Shown one piece after another: positions 62,785 through 64,000 of a stretch of 64,000 bases of DNA. The position numbers were made by a program, and so were the translations under genes. The stretch covers positions 806,001-870,000 of the forward strand of contig JANHCV010000010.1 of assembly GCA_025594325.1 (NCBI GenBank), read 5' to 3'. Below the pieces are notes generated by a model. That model did not search any database, was not told the origin of the DNA, and saw only the letters and a list, made by a program, of their open reading frames with translations. The stretch is from Blastocladiella emersonii ATCC 22665 (Eukaryota; Blastocladiomycota; Blastocladiomycetes; Blastocladiales; Blastocladiaceae). Numbering within the stretch: position 1 is the first letter of the stretch; each line of letters begins with the position of its first letter.

Positions 62785-64000
62785 CTACTCGGCCACGGCC
62801 ATGGCCGGCGCGCCGCCGCCCGGCGCCACGACGTTGCTGGTCCCGCGAAGCCGGCCCTGGATATCCCCCGACCGGCGCGCCTCCCACGCGAGCCCGCACA
62901 GGACGATGAGCCCGCTGCTCGTCCCCGAAATCGTATGCGCGGCGAGCGGCACCCAGAACATGAACCGGTCGTATCCCGTCATGGCGTCGCCGCGCCGGCA
63001 CCCGCCGTCGACCACGGCCGTCAGCACGTGCATCAGGTTGACCGCCGCGAAGACCAGCGACGACAGCGGGAGCACCGTGAACGTCAGCTGCATCCGGCGC
63101 ACCACCCCCGACATCAGCATCGCCTGCAGCTGCCGACGCAGCGCCGCCGTGTTCTGCGTCGTCGAGGCCGACACCGACGAGGTGCCGTGCAGGCGCGACG
63201 TCTCGTCGTCGAGCGCCGACTCGGTGCCCGGCGCGCCCGTCGCGTTGCTGTGCGAGCGCGAGCGGGAAGAGGTACGCTGCTGCGACAGCTTCTGGATCAG
63301 CGCGATCATCGACAGCCGCTGCGTCCCCGTCAGCGTGCCGCCGAGCGCCACCGACTCGCGCGGCTTGGTGAGGTCCCCAGCGGGCGCGGCGCCGGTGGTG
63401 GTGGCCGTCGCGCGGCTCGACCAGCTCGCGTCCGGCGCTGCGCCGGCGAGCAGCGGCGCGCCCGCGGAACTGCCCGGGCTCGCCGTCGAGAACCGGAGCG
63501 AGGTGCCGAGCGCCGCGGTCCCTGCGGAGCTGGCGAGCCGCGCGCTCGAATTGAGCGACGAGCCGAGGTCGGGCCCGCTCGACGCGGGGATCGCGGCGGC
63601 GCTGCTGCGCTGGATCGTGGTGCCAACGGGTTTCGCGGGGCTCTGCTGGTTCTGGTTGTGGTTGCCCTGGGTGCGGTTGGTGCCGAGGACGACGGCGACG
63701 AGCTGGTGGCCGTACAGGCCCATGAGGATGCCGAACACGGCGACGAGGAACCCCCACATGCTCCAGAGCGCCATGTGCACGCCGCGGTTGGTCGCGTCCG
63801 AGGTCGGGACACCGAGCGTGACGGCAAAGGCGACGGTGGCGACGGTCGGGACGATGGTGAACCCGAACATGAACGTGTCGAGGACGAGCGGCGGCGGCGA
63901 GGGGACGGCGAGGATCGCGCTGGTGAAGAGCGACAGCGGCGGGTGCTGCTTGGCGGTGCCGCGCAGCGTGCGTTTCGCGGACGCCGGGATCGAGTAGATG
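62785..64000 (-). CDS. Multi-pass membrane protein, C-terminal part (5' end outside the window)
   Basis: The frame enters from the right edge and ends at 62785, at least 404 residues with no intron seen. Hydrophobic segments: SLFTSAILAVPSPPPLVLD, TFMFGFTIVPTVATVAFAVT, MALWSMWGFLVAVFGILMGL, then a long Ser/Ala/Thr-rich loop of about 190 residues, then MQLTFTVLPLSSLVFAAVNL and WVPLAAHTISGTSSGLIVLC. The layout of TM helices separated by a long third loop resembles fungal seven-TM receptors, but conserved receptor motifs are not visible. The C-terminal tail is short. The N-terminal part is missing from the window, so the family cannot be decided. Confidence 0.6.
   Translation of the reverse strand, partial: IYSIPASAKRTLRGTAKQHPPLSLFTSAILAVPSPPPLVLDTFMFGFTIVPTVATVAFAVTLGVPTSDATNRGVHMALWSMWGFLVAVFGILMGLYGHQLVAVVLGTNRTQGNHNQNQQSPAKPVGTTIQRSSAAAIPASSGPDLGSSLNSSARLASSAGTAALGTSLRFSTASPGSSAGAPLLAGAAPDASWSSRATATTTGAAPAGDLTKPRESVALGGTLTGTQRLSMIALIQKLSQQRTSSRSRSHSNATGAPGTESALDDETSRLHGTSSVSASTTQNTAALRRQLQAMLMSGVVRRMQLTFTVLPLSSLVFAAVNLMHVLTAVVDGGCRRGDAMTGYDRFMFWVPLAAHTISGTSSGLIVLCGLAWEARRSGDIQGRLRGTSNVVAPGGGAPAMAVAE

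Noticed and set aside
1-64000. tRNA, rRNA or other structured RNA genes
   Set aside because: None was recognised by eye; a tRNAscan or Rfam search would be needed to exclude small ones.

Overview
The window is nuclear DNA of a high-GC eukaryote and almost certainly a fungus. Nearly every gene has short GT-AG introns, mostly 45-110 nt, often starting GTACG and ending GTAG. The gene set includes fungal hallmarks: two GPI-type chitin deacetylases, an Mga2/Spt23-type ER-anchored transcription factor, a Cdc25-type Ras exchange factor with an SH3 domain, and a Siw14-type phosphatase. The GC content, the repeat-protein families with recurrent WW motifs and the mixed transposon types suggest an early-diverging zoosporic lineage such as Blastocladiomycota (Allomyces/Catenaria-like). 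That placement is inference only.

Layout. 0-15.2 kb is compact and housekeeping-like: two hypothetical genes, a tandem pair of chitin deacetylases, an aquaglyceroporin, a glycerol-dehydrogenase-like aldo-keto reductase, an HD-domain phosphohydrolase and a 1,423-residue Mga2/Spt23-like regulator. 15.6-36.7 kb is an accessory compartment: F-box-like/ankyrin proteins, an F-box-like/LRR family mostly present as broken copies, a complete 2,450-bp PIF/Harbinger transposon, the C-terminal part of a KDZ/Plavaka-type transposase and unidentified coding relics. 37.2-46.7 kb holds a large Pro/His-rich protein of unknown family, a 2.8-kb gap, a YbaK-domain protein and a tiny two-TM protein. A Tom70-like relic lies at 46.7-47.6 kb. 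48.1-64 kb is compact again: golgin TMF, Siw14-like phosphatase, ribulose-phosphate epimerase, a flavin-dependent amine oxidase, RasGEF, AMMECR1, a ZC3H3-like CCCH zinc-finger protein and an incomplete multi-pass membrane protein.

How genes may work together. Aquaglyceroporin and aldo-keto reductase are adjacent, co-directional and have matching TATA boxes about 90 nt before their start codons, which suggests a glycerol uptake/osmolyte module. The two secreted deacetylases would modify cell-wall chitin. The repeat proteins of the accessory zone share F-box-like N-termini, so they may be substrate receptors of SCF ubiquitin ligases.

The strongest observations are: (1) the Harbinger element sits inside an ankyrin-type gene with a clean 3-bp TCA duplication, and subtracting element plus one duplication leaves one uninterrupted 517-codon frame; (2) the flavin oxidase carries an in-frame metallothionein-like insert with 11 cysteines in 55 residues. 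Splice sites were placed by eye; multi-exon gene models were accepted only where the summed coding length was divisible by three and the joined protein matched its family, except where stated.
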